Positions 1 to 9,546 of a DNA stretch of 64,000 bases are shown here, piece after piece. The notes below the pieces were generated by a model that had not been told where the DNA came from, did no database searches, and saw only the letters and a program-made list of their open reading frames with translations. The stretch's first letter is position 1. Each line of letters opens with the position of its first letter. A program made the translations under genes and the position numbers. The stretch comes from Phycisphaerae bacterium (GTDB lineage: Bacteria; Planctomycetota; Phycisphaerae; Sedimentisphaerales; Anaerobacaceae), in NCBI GenBank assembly GCA_017993835.1, contig JAGOLX010000025.1, positions 1-64,000 on the forward strand. The letters run 5' to 3'.

Positions 1-262
1 CAATCGAATGGATTGGTCACCACAAATTCCCTTGCAGGGCGAGGACAGAACGGGTACGAAATGGCAAAGAACACTGGCTGGTTTTGACCCGATCCCCGGT
101 GGCTGGTCTTAACCCGATCCGTGACAGGCCACCGAAGCAGCACAATGCGCAGCCAGCGGTCCTCGGGCCGCTTGCCGTACACGCAGTTGCGACAACAGCG
201 AATGTCCACAGGCCGTGACTCCGGCGGGCGATCCGTCTGCGACTCCAGTTCAGTCGGCTTCA
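1..262 (-). CDS. Small Cys-containing protein, 3' end outside the window
   Basis: The minus-strand frame opens with ATG at 262 and runs off the left edge without a stop. The first ~45 residues look coding: a polar start followed by DIRCCRNCVYGKRPEDRW and LRIVLL, with three closely spaced cysteines. I do not recognise a named family. After residue ~46 the frame enters a near-tandem 21-bp duplication (75-120) and loses that character, so the gene may be interrupted or its tail replaced. No neighbouring gene helps assign a role. Confidence 0.35.
75..120. repeat. Imperfect tandem duplication, 2 x 21 bp
   Basis: Positions 75-95 and 100-120 carry the same 21-bp sequence, beginning TGGCTGG and ending ACCCGATCC, with two differences and a 4-bp spacer. 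It lies inside the small minus-strand frame at the window edge. Confidence 0.75.
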
Positions 263-344
263 TGTGTCTTTGCCCTCCAAAATCGTCAATCACAAATCGC
301 AGATCACCAATCCGAAGGACCACACCGTCCCTCTACCCTTGCCC

Positions 345-474
345 GATGTTGCACGAATTTGTCGAAAATTCTGCGTTTCGCGGAGTGCTGGAATCGCGAT
401 AAGTCCAGGCCGGAACTGGAATAGAAAAAATCTCGCGCGACGAGCGTTTTCCGTTTTCAGATGTTGCACGAATT
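345..474. repeat. Pair of direct 15-bp repeats
   Basis: GATGTTGCACGAATT occurs at 345-359 and again at 460-474, about 115 bp apart, in a stretch without a credible gene. Around 288-316 there is also an AATCACAAATCGCAGATC-like low-complexity string. These look like remnants of interspersed repeats. Confidence 0.6.
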
Positions 475-502
475 GTGCTATTCCTACTTCAATTGCGGAG
501 AT

Positions 503-625
503 TTACCACAGAGGCACGGAGGACACAGAGCGAAGCAGGTGAGAAGGGAAGAAGGTCAGACGCCGGAGGGGCTCGCTTGGCTCTCTGACGCACAACGCGC
601 GCCGCAAGACGCAAGACGACGCGAT
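503..625. repeat. Interspersed repeat of the ACCACAGAGGCACGGAGG type
   Basis: The segment opens with ACCACAGAGGCACGGAGG followed by ACACAGAG, a phrase I know as a dispersed non-coding repeat in many environmental genomes. It continues to about 625. It supplies the false C-terminus of the pseudogene frame to its right. Copy number in this genome cannot be judged from one window. Confidence 0.5.
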
Positions 626-639
626 CCTTGACAGCTCGT

Positions 640-1000
640 CGCTATACGGGTCCGCCGGCAACCGGGACATGTAGCCCGCGGAAACCAACTCGTGCAGACT
701 GGGCGGGAACTCGCCCTTCTCCCGTTTGTATCGGATCAAGGCCAATGTGGTCGCCAAGGCATCCTGCCTGGCTGTACATCAAGCGTGGAATCCGGCCACC
801 GCGGGAGCATTGAACATGACCAGTCTCACCAACGGGTTCTTCCGTGTGATTCCATCCAGGTCCTTCCAGAAGTCCAGCCCGTCTGTTCTTGCCTCGCATG
901 GGCTCATTGAGAGGAATCGACCGCAGTAAGTATATGCCGCCTCGAAATCCTGAGCCGTTCTACCATGCCGAAGGTCCAAGTCTTTCCCTGGCATGGCCGA
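640..1000 (-). pseudogene. Remnant of a planctomycete prepilin/GspG-like C-terminal region, broken by an in-frame TGA
   Basis: In one minus-strand frame the translation reads FWKDLDGITRKNPLVRL, then a TGA at 779-781. It resumes in the same frame with RQDALATTLALIRYKREK and GEFPPSLHELV, ending near LPADPYSD. The pattern ALxxYRxxxGxFPxSLxELV..LPxDPYS is typical of the C-terminal region of planctomycete proteins related to type II secretion pseudopilins. The frame then runs into the interspersed repeat at 503-625. There is no credible N-terminus upstream. A nonsense mutation in a truncated gene is the simplest reading. The right-hand limit is approximate. Confidence 0.5.
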
Positions 1001-1444
1001 GTGGAACCCGCGTAGGCCGCGTGGTCCAGCATCCGGCCGGCATCTTTCATCCGTTCTGCTGCACGCAGGCAAACGCCTGTACAGAGGCTGTGCGCCGTTC
1101 CGACCGATCCTTATTGGGCCTTGGCCGCGACAGGGACCGAAAGCGAGTCTTAAAACGCCCGTCTGCATTTTTTCGACGAAAGTCACCCGGTCGTTCGGCC
1201 GATAGGGAGGAGGGTGATGGTTCGTAAATCCTTGTGGGAAACACAGTAACAGACCTATGTTCAGTAGATTGAAAAAAGACGGGCTTCTGCTGAAGACCAA
1301 GCTCTTCCTCATCCGATGGTATCCGAGCAATCGCTCGTGCCTGCCCAGCGGCAACCACCGACGCCCGCCCCACTTGATGCCCCCGCTGATGGTCCGCAAA
1401 CCCGAGTGGCGCAGATAGCCGACGGTCCCGCATCCCCCCAAACG

Positions 1445-1487
1445 AAAAAGGGCCCGGCTTGCGGTCTGTCCACCGCCGCCGGACCCT
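1445..1487 (-). terminator. Intrinsic terminator after the beta-helix protein
   Basis: Read on the minus strand, AGGGTCCGGC (1487-1478) pairs with GCCGGGCCCT (1458-1449) with one G-T wobble, and a run of five T follows (1449-1445). It lies about 30 bp past the stop of the gene ending at 1519. Confidence 0.75.
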
Positions 1488-1518
1488 CTGTCGGTCCTCC
1501 AAAGATCAGACGACTACA

Positions 1519-3450
1519 CTACGGATAAGGCACAACGTAGACCGTCACCTCCGCCACCTGCACGGTGGACCCTGCGGGCAGCGCCGAGAGGTCCAGGCCG
1601 GCGCCCTGGACCCAGAGCTGAACGGTGATATTCGTGCCCGGTCCCACGATGTTCGGGACGAGCCATCCAGTCCACGTCCCACCGGCGGCCGAGGTCGGCG
1701 TAACCACGCAGGTCAGCTTGCCCTGGAAGTTGAGCGAAATCTGCACATTCGTGTAGCCAACGTACGTGTACGAAGAGGCAGGCACGTTCGGATCGGGCAG
1801 CAGCGTCATGCATCCGGAGCCGAAACAAACGGTCAAGCTGCCGTCGAACCCGCCACTCGATCCACTGGATCCTTCGTAGGCACCCATATCCACGCGGGTG
1901 CCCTGAATCCGAGCCTCGCTGTCCAGGTCCAGCGGGAGATTCTCCAGGACGTCGCTGTCGGCATCGAGATCAAGGATGTCGGCGGGAAGCAAGGCGTTGC
2001 TGCCCGCGTTCAAGGCCGGCGACGTGGACATCAGGCGGTAGTCGCCGTCGATCCACTCGCCCTCGATACTGCGGCCGCCGGGAGAGACGAACTTGGGATT
2101 GCCGCTGATGTTGCCCGTGCCGGTCCAGCCGCCCTGGACATTGCTGTAGGTGACTTGGACGACCGAGGCGTCGTTGCTGCCGATCTCGTCGCCGCCGTTG
2201 TAGACGATGCTGTTCGCAACGCGGACCGCAGTGCCTGCGGAGGAATCCCAACTGAAGTTCGCGATCGCCTGGCCGCCGGGCGAGTCGTTGTCGGCGATCG
2301 TGGAGTTCAGGATCGTCAGGGTCCCGCCGAGATTGTACATGGCGGCCCCGCCGACTGCGTCGGCGTAGTCGGCGGTATTGCCCACGACTCGGCAGTTGTG
2401 CATCGTCACATCGCCCCCGTAGTTCTGGAGGCCGCCGCCGAGCATCAAGGCGCGGTTGCCGATCAGTTGCGTGTTGACCATCCGGATCGGGGCCGCGAGG
2501 TTCATGATGCCGCCGCCCCAGGCGCCGGTGTTGCCCTGGAAGAGACAATTGACGATGTCCAGGGCGCCGCCCGGATTGTAGAGGCCGCCGCCGCAGTGAT
2601 CGGGGTAGCCGCCGTCGGCCCGGCCGGCCGTCACGGTGAAGCCGTCCAGCAGGGCCGTTGGCTCGCCCGCCGGGCCCGTGACGACATGGTAGCTGTTGTC
2701 GTCAACGTTCAGGATACCCCACAGATCGTCGTCGTTCAGGTCGCCGTCCAGGACAGTCTCATAGAGCGAGAAGTCCCGTTTGTCCGGACTGGCGTGTCCA
2801 TATCCGGCGTACCCGCCGCGGACCGTAAGGCCTTCCGCGAGCAGGAACGTGGCGGCGCGGTCGCCCGAGGTGACGCCGGTGCCCTCGTCGGGCTTGTAGA
2901 CCCCCTCGGCCACCAGGACCTCATCGCCGTTTCCCGCGACGGCCAGGGCGTCCTGGAGGGTCAGGAACGCCTTGGTCCACGTTGTGCCGTTGTGCGTCGG
3001 GCCCGGGGCATCCTTGTCCACGTAATAGACCTTCGACGAGTCCTGCACCGTGAAGGTGATGTCCAGGCCGAGGTCCTCGTATGCGGAGACAAGATGCCAT
3101 TCGCCTGCGTCCAGCGGCCCGAATTCGCCTTGCACGCCGCAGACCGGCATGTAGATCATCGGGCATATGCCCGTCGTCGTGCCCTGGAACCACAAGAGAA
3201 TCGTCTTGGTGGCCGGGTCAATCGAGAGTCCCGGCGGCCCGCCCATGGCGTTCTCTGCAACGCACGAATTGGAGTAGACCTTGGTCGGCCCGGCAAACGT
3301 GATGATATCCGAAGAGCCGGGGTCTGTCGGGCTGATGGTCCACCCTCCGGCCGGCGTCGTGCCGAGTGTCCAATCCACACTCTCCGCCTGCGCCGACTGC
3401 CATAGCGGCAGCAGCAGCAGAGCACTGAGGATTATCTTTCTCGCGTTCAT
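1519..3450 (-). CDS. Secreted right-handed beta-helix protein (choice-of-anchor Q type)
   Basis: 643 residues from ATG 3450, chosen because AAGGAA sits six bases upstream and the protein then opens with a clean signal peptide (MNARKIILSALLLLPLWQ, cut near AQA). Residues ~165-520 form a parallel beta-helix: YYVDKDAPG and LQDALAVAGNGDEVLVAEG start the coil, followed by NCLFQGN-, NTQLIGN- and NSTIADN-type rungs. The region closes with the ALNAGSN...DMGAYEG signature seen in polymorphic-outer-membrane-like proteins. The last ~100 residues are a small Cys-containing beta domain. No CTERM sorting signal is present, so it is probably released or held non-covalently. The ligand cannot be told from sequence. 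It is followed by its own terminator and looks monocistronic. Confidence 0.85.
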   Translation of the reverse strand: MNARKIILSALLLLPLWQSAQAESVDWTLGTTPAGGWTISPTDPGSSDIITFAGPTKVYSNSCVAENAMGGPPGLSIDPATKTILLWFQGTTTGICPMIYMPVCGVQGEFGPLDAGEWHLVSAYEDLGLDITFTVQDSSKVYYVDKDAPGPTHNGTTWTKAFLTLQDALAVAGNGDEVLVAEGVYKPDEGTGVTSGDRAATFLLAEGLTVRGGYAGYGHASPDKRDFSLYETVLDGDLNDDDLWGILNVDDNSYHVVTGPAGEPTALLDGFTVTAGRADGGYPDHCGGGLYNPGGALDIVNCLFQGNTGAWGGGIMNLAAPIRMVNTQLIGNRALMLGGGLQNYGGDVTMHNCRVVGNTADYADAVGGAAMYNLGGTLTILNSTIADNDSPGGQAIANFSWDSSAGTAVRVANSIVYNGGDEIGSNDASVVQVTYSNVQGGWTGTGNISGNPKFVSPGGRSIEGEWIDGDYRLMSTSPALNAGSNALLPADILDLDADSDVLENLPLDLDSEARIQGTRVDMGAYEGSSGSSGGFDGSLTVCFGSGCMTLLPDPNVPASSYTYVGYTNVQISLNFQGKLTCVVTPTSAAGGTWTGWLVPNIVGPGTNITVQLWVQGAGLDLSALPAGSTVQVAEVTVYVVPYP

Positions 3451-3750
3451 CTTCCGTTCCTTTCCAAAAGCCCTCGTTGTCCTGGCCGGCATCCGTCGTG
3501 GAGAAGCTGACCCGCCGGAATGAGGCAACCCGACCCGTATCCCATCAAGCTGCCATCCTTAAGGATACCCGCCGGAGCCCGACAGGTCAACCCTAATCTG
3601 AGCCAGGGGCGTGACATACGCCCATCGCAGAGCCCCGGGACCGGTGTCGGACGAAGGGCTCGCGATCTCGGGGTTCGGCAGGGCCGGCATTGACATCCCC
3701 ATCGACGATCTTCCGGAATCCCGGAATCCCGGCGACAGAAAAAAATACGC

Positions 3751-3779
3751 TTGACGCCCTCCGGCGTTCGCGTCATAAT
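3751..3779 (+). promoter_or_regulatory. Sigma70-type promoter of tRNA-Leu
   Basis: TTGACG (3751-3756) and CATAAT (3774-3779) are separated by 17 bp, which puts the start of transcription just before the tRNA at 3794. The remaining 3451-3750 gap holds only short GGAATCCC direct repeats and no gene that I can see. Confidence 0.7.
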
Positions 3780-3793
3780 GCCGGAATGTTCCC

Positions 3794-3877
3794 GCGGATG
3801 TGGCGGAACTGGCAGACGCGCAGGCTTCAGGTGCCTGTGGGCTTACGCCCGTGTAGGTTCGATTCCTATCATCCGCA
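3794..3877 (+). tRNA. tRNA-Leu(CAG)
   Basis: A class II tRNA of 84 nt. GCGGATG (3794-3800) pairs with CATCCGC (3870-3876), and the discriminator base is A. The D-arm TGGCGGAACTGGCAGACGCG is typical of tRNA-Leu. The anticodon stem CAGGC/GCCTG holds the loop TTCAGGT, giving anticodon CAG. The long variable arm GTGGGCTTACGCCCGTG is present, and the T-arm is GTAGG-TTCGATT-CCTAT. CCA is not encoded. Confidence 0.97.
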
Positions 3878-4052
3878 TTTTGACAAATGCAGCGGTGGCA
3901 GCGAGTTGCGCAGGAGGGAGCGTCTTCTCATGGGCTGCATAGATTGCGCGCAAGTCTCTGGGGGCGATGGATAGTTGGACCCGCACAAGGACCGACACAC
4001 GGCAGATCGGGCTGATGTCACGTTTGGATGCGTGAGGAACGCGCGTGGCGCA

Positions 4053-4084
4053 TAAAAAAAAGAAGAGGGCCATCTCTGGCCCTC
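4053..4084 (-). terminator. Strong intrinsic terminator, minus strand
   Basis: GAGGGCC (4084-4078 on the minus strand) pairs with GGCCCTC (4071-4065) around a six-base loop, followed by TTCTTTTTTTT. It lies 190 bp beyond the stop of the TPR gene and presumably ends that transcript. The rest of 3878-4276 shows no gene. Confidence 0.8.
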
Positions 4085-4276
4085 CACAATCGGCTTTGCT
4101 GGGATGGGCGAGAGTCGGTGGGAACTTCGCGCAAGAACCGTCTCGCCGGTCAAAGCCGAGTCATTGACTGTTTGGATCGGATTCCGTGCTGGGAGAGGCG
4201 GACTGCTGCTCGCGTCTCGATTGCCTCGCGAACTCGCACAGACGACATGCCCTCGTGCTGCAGGCGCCCGGGGTGG

Positions 4277-7200
4277 CTACTTCTGGCCGTCGGGTGGCGA
4301 TGCTGCCGGGGCGGCCAGCCCATCGAGCAACCGGTCGATCTCCGACCGCTCCTCCGGGGTAAGGACGTTCTCTTCGCTATCGATCTCCAAGGCCTTCTTC
4401 AGATGCTGTTCTGCCTGCACCGCGTCCTTGAGCTTCACATAGACACGACCGAGCTGGAAGTGCGTCAGGGCCAGTCGTCGAGCATCGGAACCCGGCAGGG
4501 TCAGGATCTCCTCGAAGCAACTCTTGGCCTCCGCGAGACGCCCGGGCATACTCGACAGAATGGTCCCCTTCGTATCCAGCAGGTGCAGATCCCCGGATCG
4601 GATTCGGAGGCCCCGATTCACCAGCTTCAGCGCCTCGTCATAGCGTTGATACTTCTCCTGCAGGATCCACGCAAGATCGTTGAGTGCCTGGGCATCATCG
4701 GGATGCCGTTCGAGCAGTTCCCGGTAGACCCGTTCGGAAGCCTCTGTGTCTCCTGTCTGGTACAGACTGGAAGCGAGACCGCGGTGCAGATCCGCGGAGT
4801 CCGGCCAGAGAGAGACTCCGTGCTGGAACAGCTTGACGCCTTGGCCCCTGAGCTGCGGCGACCCCAACGACACGAGCAAATGCGCCGCATTGCGGACAAT
4901 CGTCATGTCCTGACCCTGGGCGGAGATGTACGCGGACGCAACCTCGTTGAGGTCGTCGAACCGCTTCATCGACACCCACAGGAGGGATCGGCTGTGGACA
5001 ACGGCCTGACTGTTCGGCTCCATTTGCTCCGCCTTGGCGACGACCTGCTGGGCCTTGTCCAAGTTGCCGGCCATGCGATAGAGGTCGGCCAGCGCAATGA
5101 GGGCCGTGATGCTGCGGCCTCCCTCGGCGGTCTGGCAATAGGCTTCCGTTTCCGGAATCGCGGCTTCCGCACGCCCCAGTGCAACCAGGACGTGCACGCG
5201 GGAGAGAACGATCGCCTCCCCCGCCGCCCCCGAGCGCTGGGCCGACTCGACAGCGGCCAGTGCCTGCTCCAGGGCGGTGCGATCCCTGCTGTTCAGAGCC
5301 GCCTGAACGAGCACATCGACCGCGTCGACACGGTTGGGGTCCGCCTGAAGGACCTGGCCGGCCAGCTTGGCCGCCATGGAGGGATAGCCCAGCAACAGCT
5401 CCGCCCTGGCTCGGGCGACCAGCAGCGCCGGGTTGTTGGCGTTCGAAGCCAGCGCGCGAACCGCCAGATCGCAGGCGGCCTGGTATTGCTGCTCCTGCAT
5501 CGCCATGCCGATCAGAGCCAGATGGGCATTGACCATCGTCGGTTCCAGCTTGACGACAGTCTCGCACTTCTCCTTGGCCACAGCGCGAGACTGAGGCGTC
5601 GCCGATGGATCGCTGAGGATCTGCGTGGCCCGAGTCATCAGCAGTTCGATGTCTTGAGGCAGCTTCGCCTCCAACTCCGTGAGGACGTCGAGAGCCTTCT
5701 GCCGGTCCTGCCCCTGGGCCCGCGCAAACAGCAGACGCATCTGACGCCGCTTCAGGAGAACGTCTTCGGGATACGCCTTCAACCCCTCCTCGACAGTCGC
5801 CAGCCCCTGGTCGAGCCTCTCCGTCGAAGCGTAGAAGCCGGCCAGAAGATCGTATCCCGCCCCGGCGCGATCGGCAAATGTAGTCAGCCTGCGATAGTCG
5901 GGTTCGGCGCGTTCGGTCTGGCCTGCTTCGGCCCAATAGACCGCTCGCATCCAGTATGCGTTGAAGTTGTTGTAGTCGGCCACGTAGTCGTCGAGGACCT
6001 TCAGGGCCTCCGTGTCCTTGCCCTGCGCCCTCAGGACCGAGACCCTCACCGCCGTCTGCGCGCGGGAGTCGGGCGCGATGGCCTTGGCCTCATCGAGATA
6101 TCGCATCGCCTCACTCGCGTCCTTCGTTTCCTGGTAGAGGAGCCTCGCCAGTTCCACCCGCGCGTCGGCGTCGCGCTTGTTCGTATCATTCGAGACCCGC
6201 AGCTTGAGATCATCGATGGCCCGCGAGAAATCCCGGGCGCCGACCGCCAGACGGACCTGCCAATTGGCGGCGGTCTGGCGATTCTGGATCTGCCGGAGCA
6301 CGGTCTCGGCCTCCGCATAGCGACCCTGCCGCTCCAGAAGACGGAGCAACAGCTCGCCAACCTGGCCGGCAACCGACGGGTTCTCGACGTTCGCCGCCAG
6401 TGCCTGCCGGTAGACTTCCTCGACCCTTCCCAATTCCCCCTGCTTCTGGTATGCCTCCGCCAGGAGCAGCACGGGCGCCAGCCAGGTGCGGTCCGCGCTG
6501 GTGCAGTACTCGAGCATCGTCACGATGTCCTTGTGCTTCACGGCCGCATCGGGGCCGGACAGCCAGATCGACGCCTGATACAGACGCCACCACAGCCCGC
6601 TCTGCCCCTCGGCCTGACGCAATTCGTCGACGAGCCTCGCGGCCATGCCGGGATCCTCCCGAATCTCGCGAACCCCCAGAAGCAGCAGCCGCGCCTGGAC
6701 CTCCTGCGGATCGCTGGCCAGTTCCTTCAGCAGACTGATTCCTGCAGCCCGGTCTCCATGGGCCAGTTCCAGAACGGCAAGCTTGGCCGAGACGGACTTT
6801 TTGGCCCGATCGTCCGCTGCCACATTGAGCCCTTGCTGAAGACTCCGACGCGCCGAATCATAGTCCTCCTGCATCACATAGAGGTCGGAGAGGGCCACCC
6901 ACGGTTCCGCATCGCCTTCATGGCGTTTGCACGCCGCCTCGCAGACGCTGATCGCATCCTGGACCCGTTTGGCGGCCACGTAGTGACGCACGAGCTGCAT
7001 CTCTGCCCGCAGCGGTTCCTTGCACTCCTCGATGGCCTGCTTCAATTCCCGCTCGGCCTGGTCGGGCTGGCCGAGAGTCGTCGCGATAATCGACTGGAAG
7101 ATGCGTATGTCCACGCGGTCGGGATACTGTTCCCTCAGTTCCGCGAGTTCCGTCGAGAGTTCCTTCAGACGCGATACGTCGGCGCCTTTCCCCGATCCGC

Positions 7201-8788
7201 TGGACCGACTGATGTCGGCCCCGATGCGCAGCAGCCTGCGGCCAAGGTCCGTCGGGTCCGTCGACTCCACTGCCTTGGCGACGTTGAACGCTCTCTCGAA
7301 GTTGCTCGACTGCGCGTATTGTCTTGCCAGTTCCCTTTGGGCCCGCTGATCCTGAGGATTGAGACGAAGGTACTGCTCCCACGCCACGGCCGCCCGCGAG
7401 GCCTGACCGGTGTCGCTGTAGGCCTGTGCCAGCAGGCGCAGCATCTGCGGATCGTTCGGATCGTTCCCGACCACCGGCTGGAGCACATCGATGACCGCGT
7501 ACGGCTTGTTCTCCGCCGCTGCGACCAGGCCCTTGAGCACCGCAATCGCACGCTCCTGCGCTCGGGTCGGCTGCCCCTGCACAGAGCCCACATACTCATC
7601 AAGATAACGACGCGCATCGGCGGTTCTGCCGACGCCGACATAAGCCTGAATGGCGAGAGGGAGCACGAGCGACTTGTACGACTTTCCGTGGTCTGCCAGC
7701 GAGGCCAGCGTCTCATCGGCCAGACTCGCGGCTCGTTCGCCATCCGCCTGGCGCACCGCCAGCTCCCACCCGAGATGGAAACGCCTCACCGACCACTCCA
7801 TGTCGCCAAACAACTCCTCTTTGAGAACATCCTTCGGGAGCTTGTCGGCGGCCTGGAACTGGGCGTCCGCCCGGTCGAGGTCCCCATGGCGGATCCATTC
7901 CTCCGCCAGCACATGGCCGACGCGGGGGTCCTTCGTGCCCAGGCGGTCAGCGGCCTCGAGGTCCTGGCGCGCCAGGGCCCAGAACGCCGCCTTGTCCACC
8001 TCGTTCACATCCGAAGCCATCGCCCGAGTGCGGTGAAACCTCGCCCGATAGACCAGAGCCTCCGCGGACGCCGGAGCGTACGCCACCGCCTTGTTGAGCC
8101 AATCCAAGGGCGTCATAGGACCGGTCGCCCCATCGCCGCCGACGGGAGCTTCGCCAGGGACGGGAGGCTTGGGCGTGTTGGCGTCCGCCGTATTGGCGTC
8201 CGCAGCCAGCACGCACGCACGCACGTACTCGACATGGACGCCGCCAAGACCTTCCAGACGCTGGATGAATGCCTCCAGCGTCTGCCGAGCATCCGCCTGC
8301 TTCTTCAGTTGGATCTGCGTTTCAGCCAGCCACAGCGGTGTCGCGAGGTCGTTGGGGTCCCGCGCCATGCGGGTCCTGGCGACCTTCTCGAACTCATCCA
8401 GCTTGCCGATGGACCGATACAGCTTGGCCAGACGCTCCGAGGCAACGTCGTCCTGCGGGTCCAGCTCCGTGATGCGCCGGCAGGCGGCGATCGCGCCGGT
8501 CAACGCCTGAGCGTCGGGCAATCGCATGGCCATCAGAACGTCGCTGTACTTGCGCAGGATGTCCAGGTCGTCGGGATTGCGGGCCAGGTACGCCCGGAAG
8601 CTCTTCGCAGCCGCCGGCCAGTCCTGCTTGTCGAGAGCCGCCTGCCCGGCCACCCGGGCCTGCTCCGAGAGGAGCCGACGACGAATCTGTCGCGCGAACA
8701 CGAGAGACACCCCGACCGCCGCAACGACCGCGATCAGAATGACCAGCAGCTTGACGTTGACCTTCCCGCTTGTACTTCGATGATACAT
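4277..8788 (-). CDS. Giant membrane-anchored TPR protein (PrsT-like candidate)
   Basis: 1503 residues from ATG 8788. This start has GAGGGA seven bases upstream; an in-frame ATG at 8803 and further upstream extension have no such site. Residues ~13-32 (VKLLVILIAVVAAVGVSLVF) form a single N-terminal membrane anchor without a lipobox. The rest is a continuous superhelix of tetratricopeptide repeats, with units such as WPAAAKSFRAYLARNPDD near the start and ALNDLAWILQEKYQRYDEAL near the end. A family comparison is the PEP-CTERM system TPR protein PrsT, which is a lipoprotein of ~900 residues. This one is larger and lacks the lipid Cys, so equivalence is inference, based on the nearby exosortase, its substrates and the polysaccharide genes. 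Expected role: a periplasmic scaffold for assembly or export. It could also serve an unrelated envelope complex. Confidence 0.85.
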   Translation of the reverse strand: MYHRSTSGKVNVKLLVILIAVVAAVGVSLVFARQIRRRLLSEQARVAGQAALDKQDWPAAAKSFRAYLARNPDDLDILRKYSDVLMAMRLPDAQALTGAIAACRRITELDPQDDVASERLAKLYRSIGKLDEFEKVARTRMARDPNDLATPLWLAETQIQLKKQADARQTLEAFIQRLEGLGGVHVEYVRACVLAADANTADANTPKPPVPGEAPVGGDGATGPMTPLDWLNKAVAYAPASAEALVYRARFHRTRAMASDVNEVDKAAFWALARQDLEAADRLGTKDPRVGHVLAEEWIRHGDLDRADAQFQAADKLPKDVLKEELFGDMEWSVRRFHLGWELAVRQADGERAASLADETLASLADHGKSYKSLVLPLAIQAYVGVGRTADARRYLDEYVGSVQGQPTRAQERAIAVLKGLVAAAENKPYAVIDVLQPVVGNDPNDPQMLRLLAQAYSDTGQASRAAVAWEQYLRLNPQDQRAQRELARQYAQSSNFERAFNVAKAVESTDPTDLGRRLLRIGADISRSSGSGKGADVSRLKELSTELAELREQYPDRVDIRIFQSIIATTLGQPDQAERELKQAIEECKEPLRAEMQLVRHYVAAKRVQDAISVCEAACKRHEGDAEPWVALSDLYVMQEDYDSARRSLQQGLNVAADDRAKKSVSAKLAVLELAHGDRAAGISLLKELASDPQEVQARLLLLGVREIREDPGMAARLVDELRQAEGQSGLWWRLYQASIWLSGPDAAVKHKDIVTMLEYCTSADRTWLAPVLLLAEAYQKQGELGRVEEVYRQALAANVENPSVAGQVGELLLRLLERQGRYAEAETVLRQIQNRQTAANWQVRLAVGARDFSRAIDDLKLRVSNDTNKRDADARVELARLLYQETKDASEAMRYLDEAKAIAPDSRAQTAVRVSVLRAQGKDTEALKVLDDYVADYNNFNAYWMRAVYWAEAGQTERAEPDYRRLTTFADRAGAGYDLLAGFYASTERLDQGLATVEEGLKAYPEDVLLKRRQMRLLFARAQGQDRQKALDVLTELEAKLPQDIELLMTRATQILSDPSATPQSRAVAKEKCETVVKLEPTMVNAHLALIGMAMQEQQYQAACDLAVRALASNANNPALLVARARAELLLGYPSMAAKLAGQVLQADPNRVDAVDVLVQAALNSRDRTALEQALAAVESAQRSGAAGEAIVLSRVHVLVALGRAEAAIPETEAYCQTAEGGRSITALIALADLYRMAGNLDKAQQVVAKAEQMEPNSQAVVHSRSLLWVSMKRFDDLNEVASAYISAQGQDMTIVRNAAHLLVSLGSPQLRGQGVKLFQHGVSLWPDSADLHRGLASSLYQTGDTEASERVYRELLERHPDDAQALNDLAWILQEKYQRYDEALKLVNRGLRIRSGDLHLLDTKGTILSSMPGRLAEAKSCFEEILTLPGSDARRLALTHFQLGRVYVKLKDAVQAEQHLKKALEIDSEENVLTPEERSEIDRLLDGLAAPAASPPDGQK

Positions 8789-9032
8789 CACGCGTTCCCT
8801 CATAAAAACGCCCGCACGGGCCCGATCCACCACGCTACGCAGCAGCCGTTCCAGGTTCCTGCGAGCAATCAGACAATACAGTCCTCCCCGGAGGTCTCGT
8901 TTCCACATACCCCCAGCGATTCACGAGCATTCTACAGCATCCGCCGCTCGAAATCACCAACTTCTTGACACACAGACACGTTGACCTTTCCTGCACGCCG
9001 TGAGACACCCCCGAGAACGTGTGTGAACAAGC

Positions 9033-9176
9033 CGTCGTAGCATGGGCATCTTGCCCATGAGTCGCAGAGCCATCCTGGCCCTGCCAAGACGAGCTTATGG
9101 CTCATCCGGTTCTTGCGTACTTCCCTGTGTGCGACGGGGGCGCTGCCCCCCCCCGCCCCCCGGCATTTGACGCTTT
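9033..9176 (-). repeat. Copy 1 of a ~140 bp dispersed repeat (inverted relative to copy 2)
   Basis: Read on the minus strand it starts near ATGCCGGGGG, passes through GAAGTACGCAAGAACCGG and GATGAGCC, and ends with CTCATGGGCAAGATGCCC. Copy 2 lies on the plus strand at 9547-9690. The outer blocks match closely and the middle is diverged. No open frame covers either copy. Confidence 0.7.
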
Positions 9177-9323
9177 GGGCCAATAGCATGAGCATAAAAA
9201 GGGAACCGACCGGTCAGGCGCCCCGTGTCTGTGAAAAGAAACTGGCCATCGGCTGGTGATGACAAGCGCCGGCCTGCTTGTAGTGTGCCCGTAAGAACCT
9301 GCCCTGAGCCTGTCGAAGGGGCA

Positions 9324-9346
9324 CATCTTCCGGGCCGAGGAAGATG
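9324..9346. repeat. Short palindrome inside the repeat island
   Basis: CATCTTCC (9324-9331) and GGAAGATG (9339-9346) form an 8-bp stem. Just to its left is CCTGAGCCTGTCGAAGGGG, a phrase found as a dispersed repeat in many environmental genomes. The interval 8789-9932 holds no intact gene. It is made of such repeats plus one gene fragment. Confidence 0.6.
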
Positions 9347-9546
9347 ACGCCTCACGGCGTCACTACAAACGGCCTGCCTGCGCACAGGACAGATCCGGAT
9401 CGGAGGGGCTCTGACGCCCGGAAGATCGCGCAGACACGGCGCCCCGCGGCCCGGGTCTGCATTCGCTCGGTGTTCTCCCGGTCATATCACGAGCGAGCCC
9501 ATTCGGTTCCGCCGTCGGCCCCGCACTACCATGCTGCTGGCGTAAA

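Noticed and set aside
779-781. Possible selenocysteine codon (in-frame TGA)
   Set aside because: The gene has no N-terminus, runs into a repeat and has no visible SECIS-like hairpin; nonsense decay is simpler.
1459-3405. Plus-strand open frame of 648 codons
   Set aside because: Antisense to the beta-helix protein, which has the signal peptide, rungs and terminator.
4028-8968. Long plus-strand open frame of 1646 codons
   Set aside because: It is the antisense of the TPR gene; its composition is Arg/His/Leu-rich and repeat-free, and the minus-strand frame has TPR motifs, a ribosome site and an anchor.
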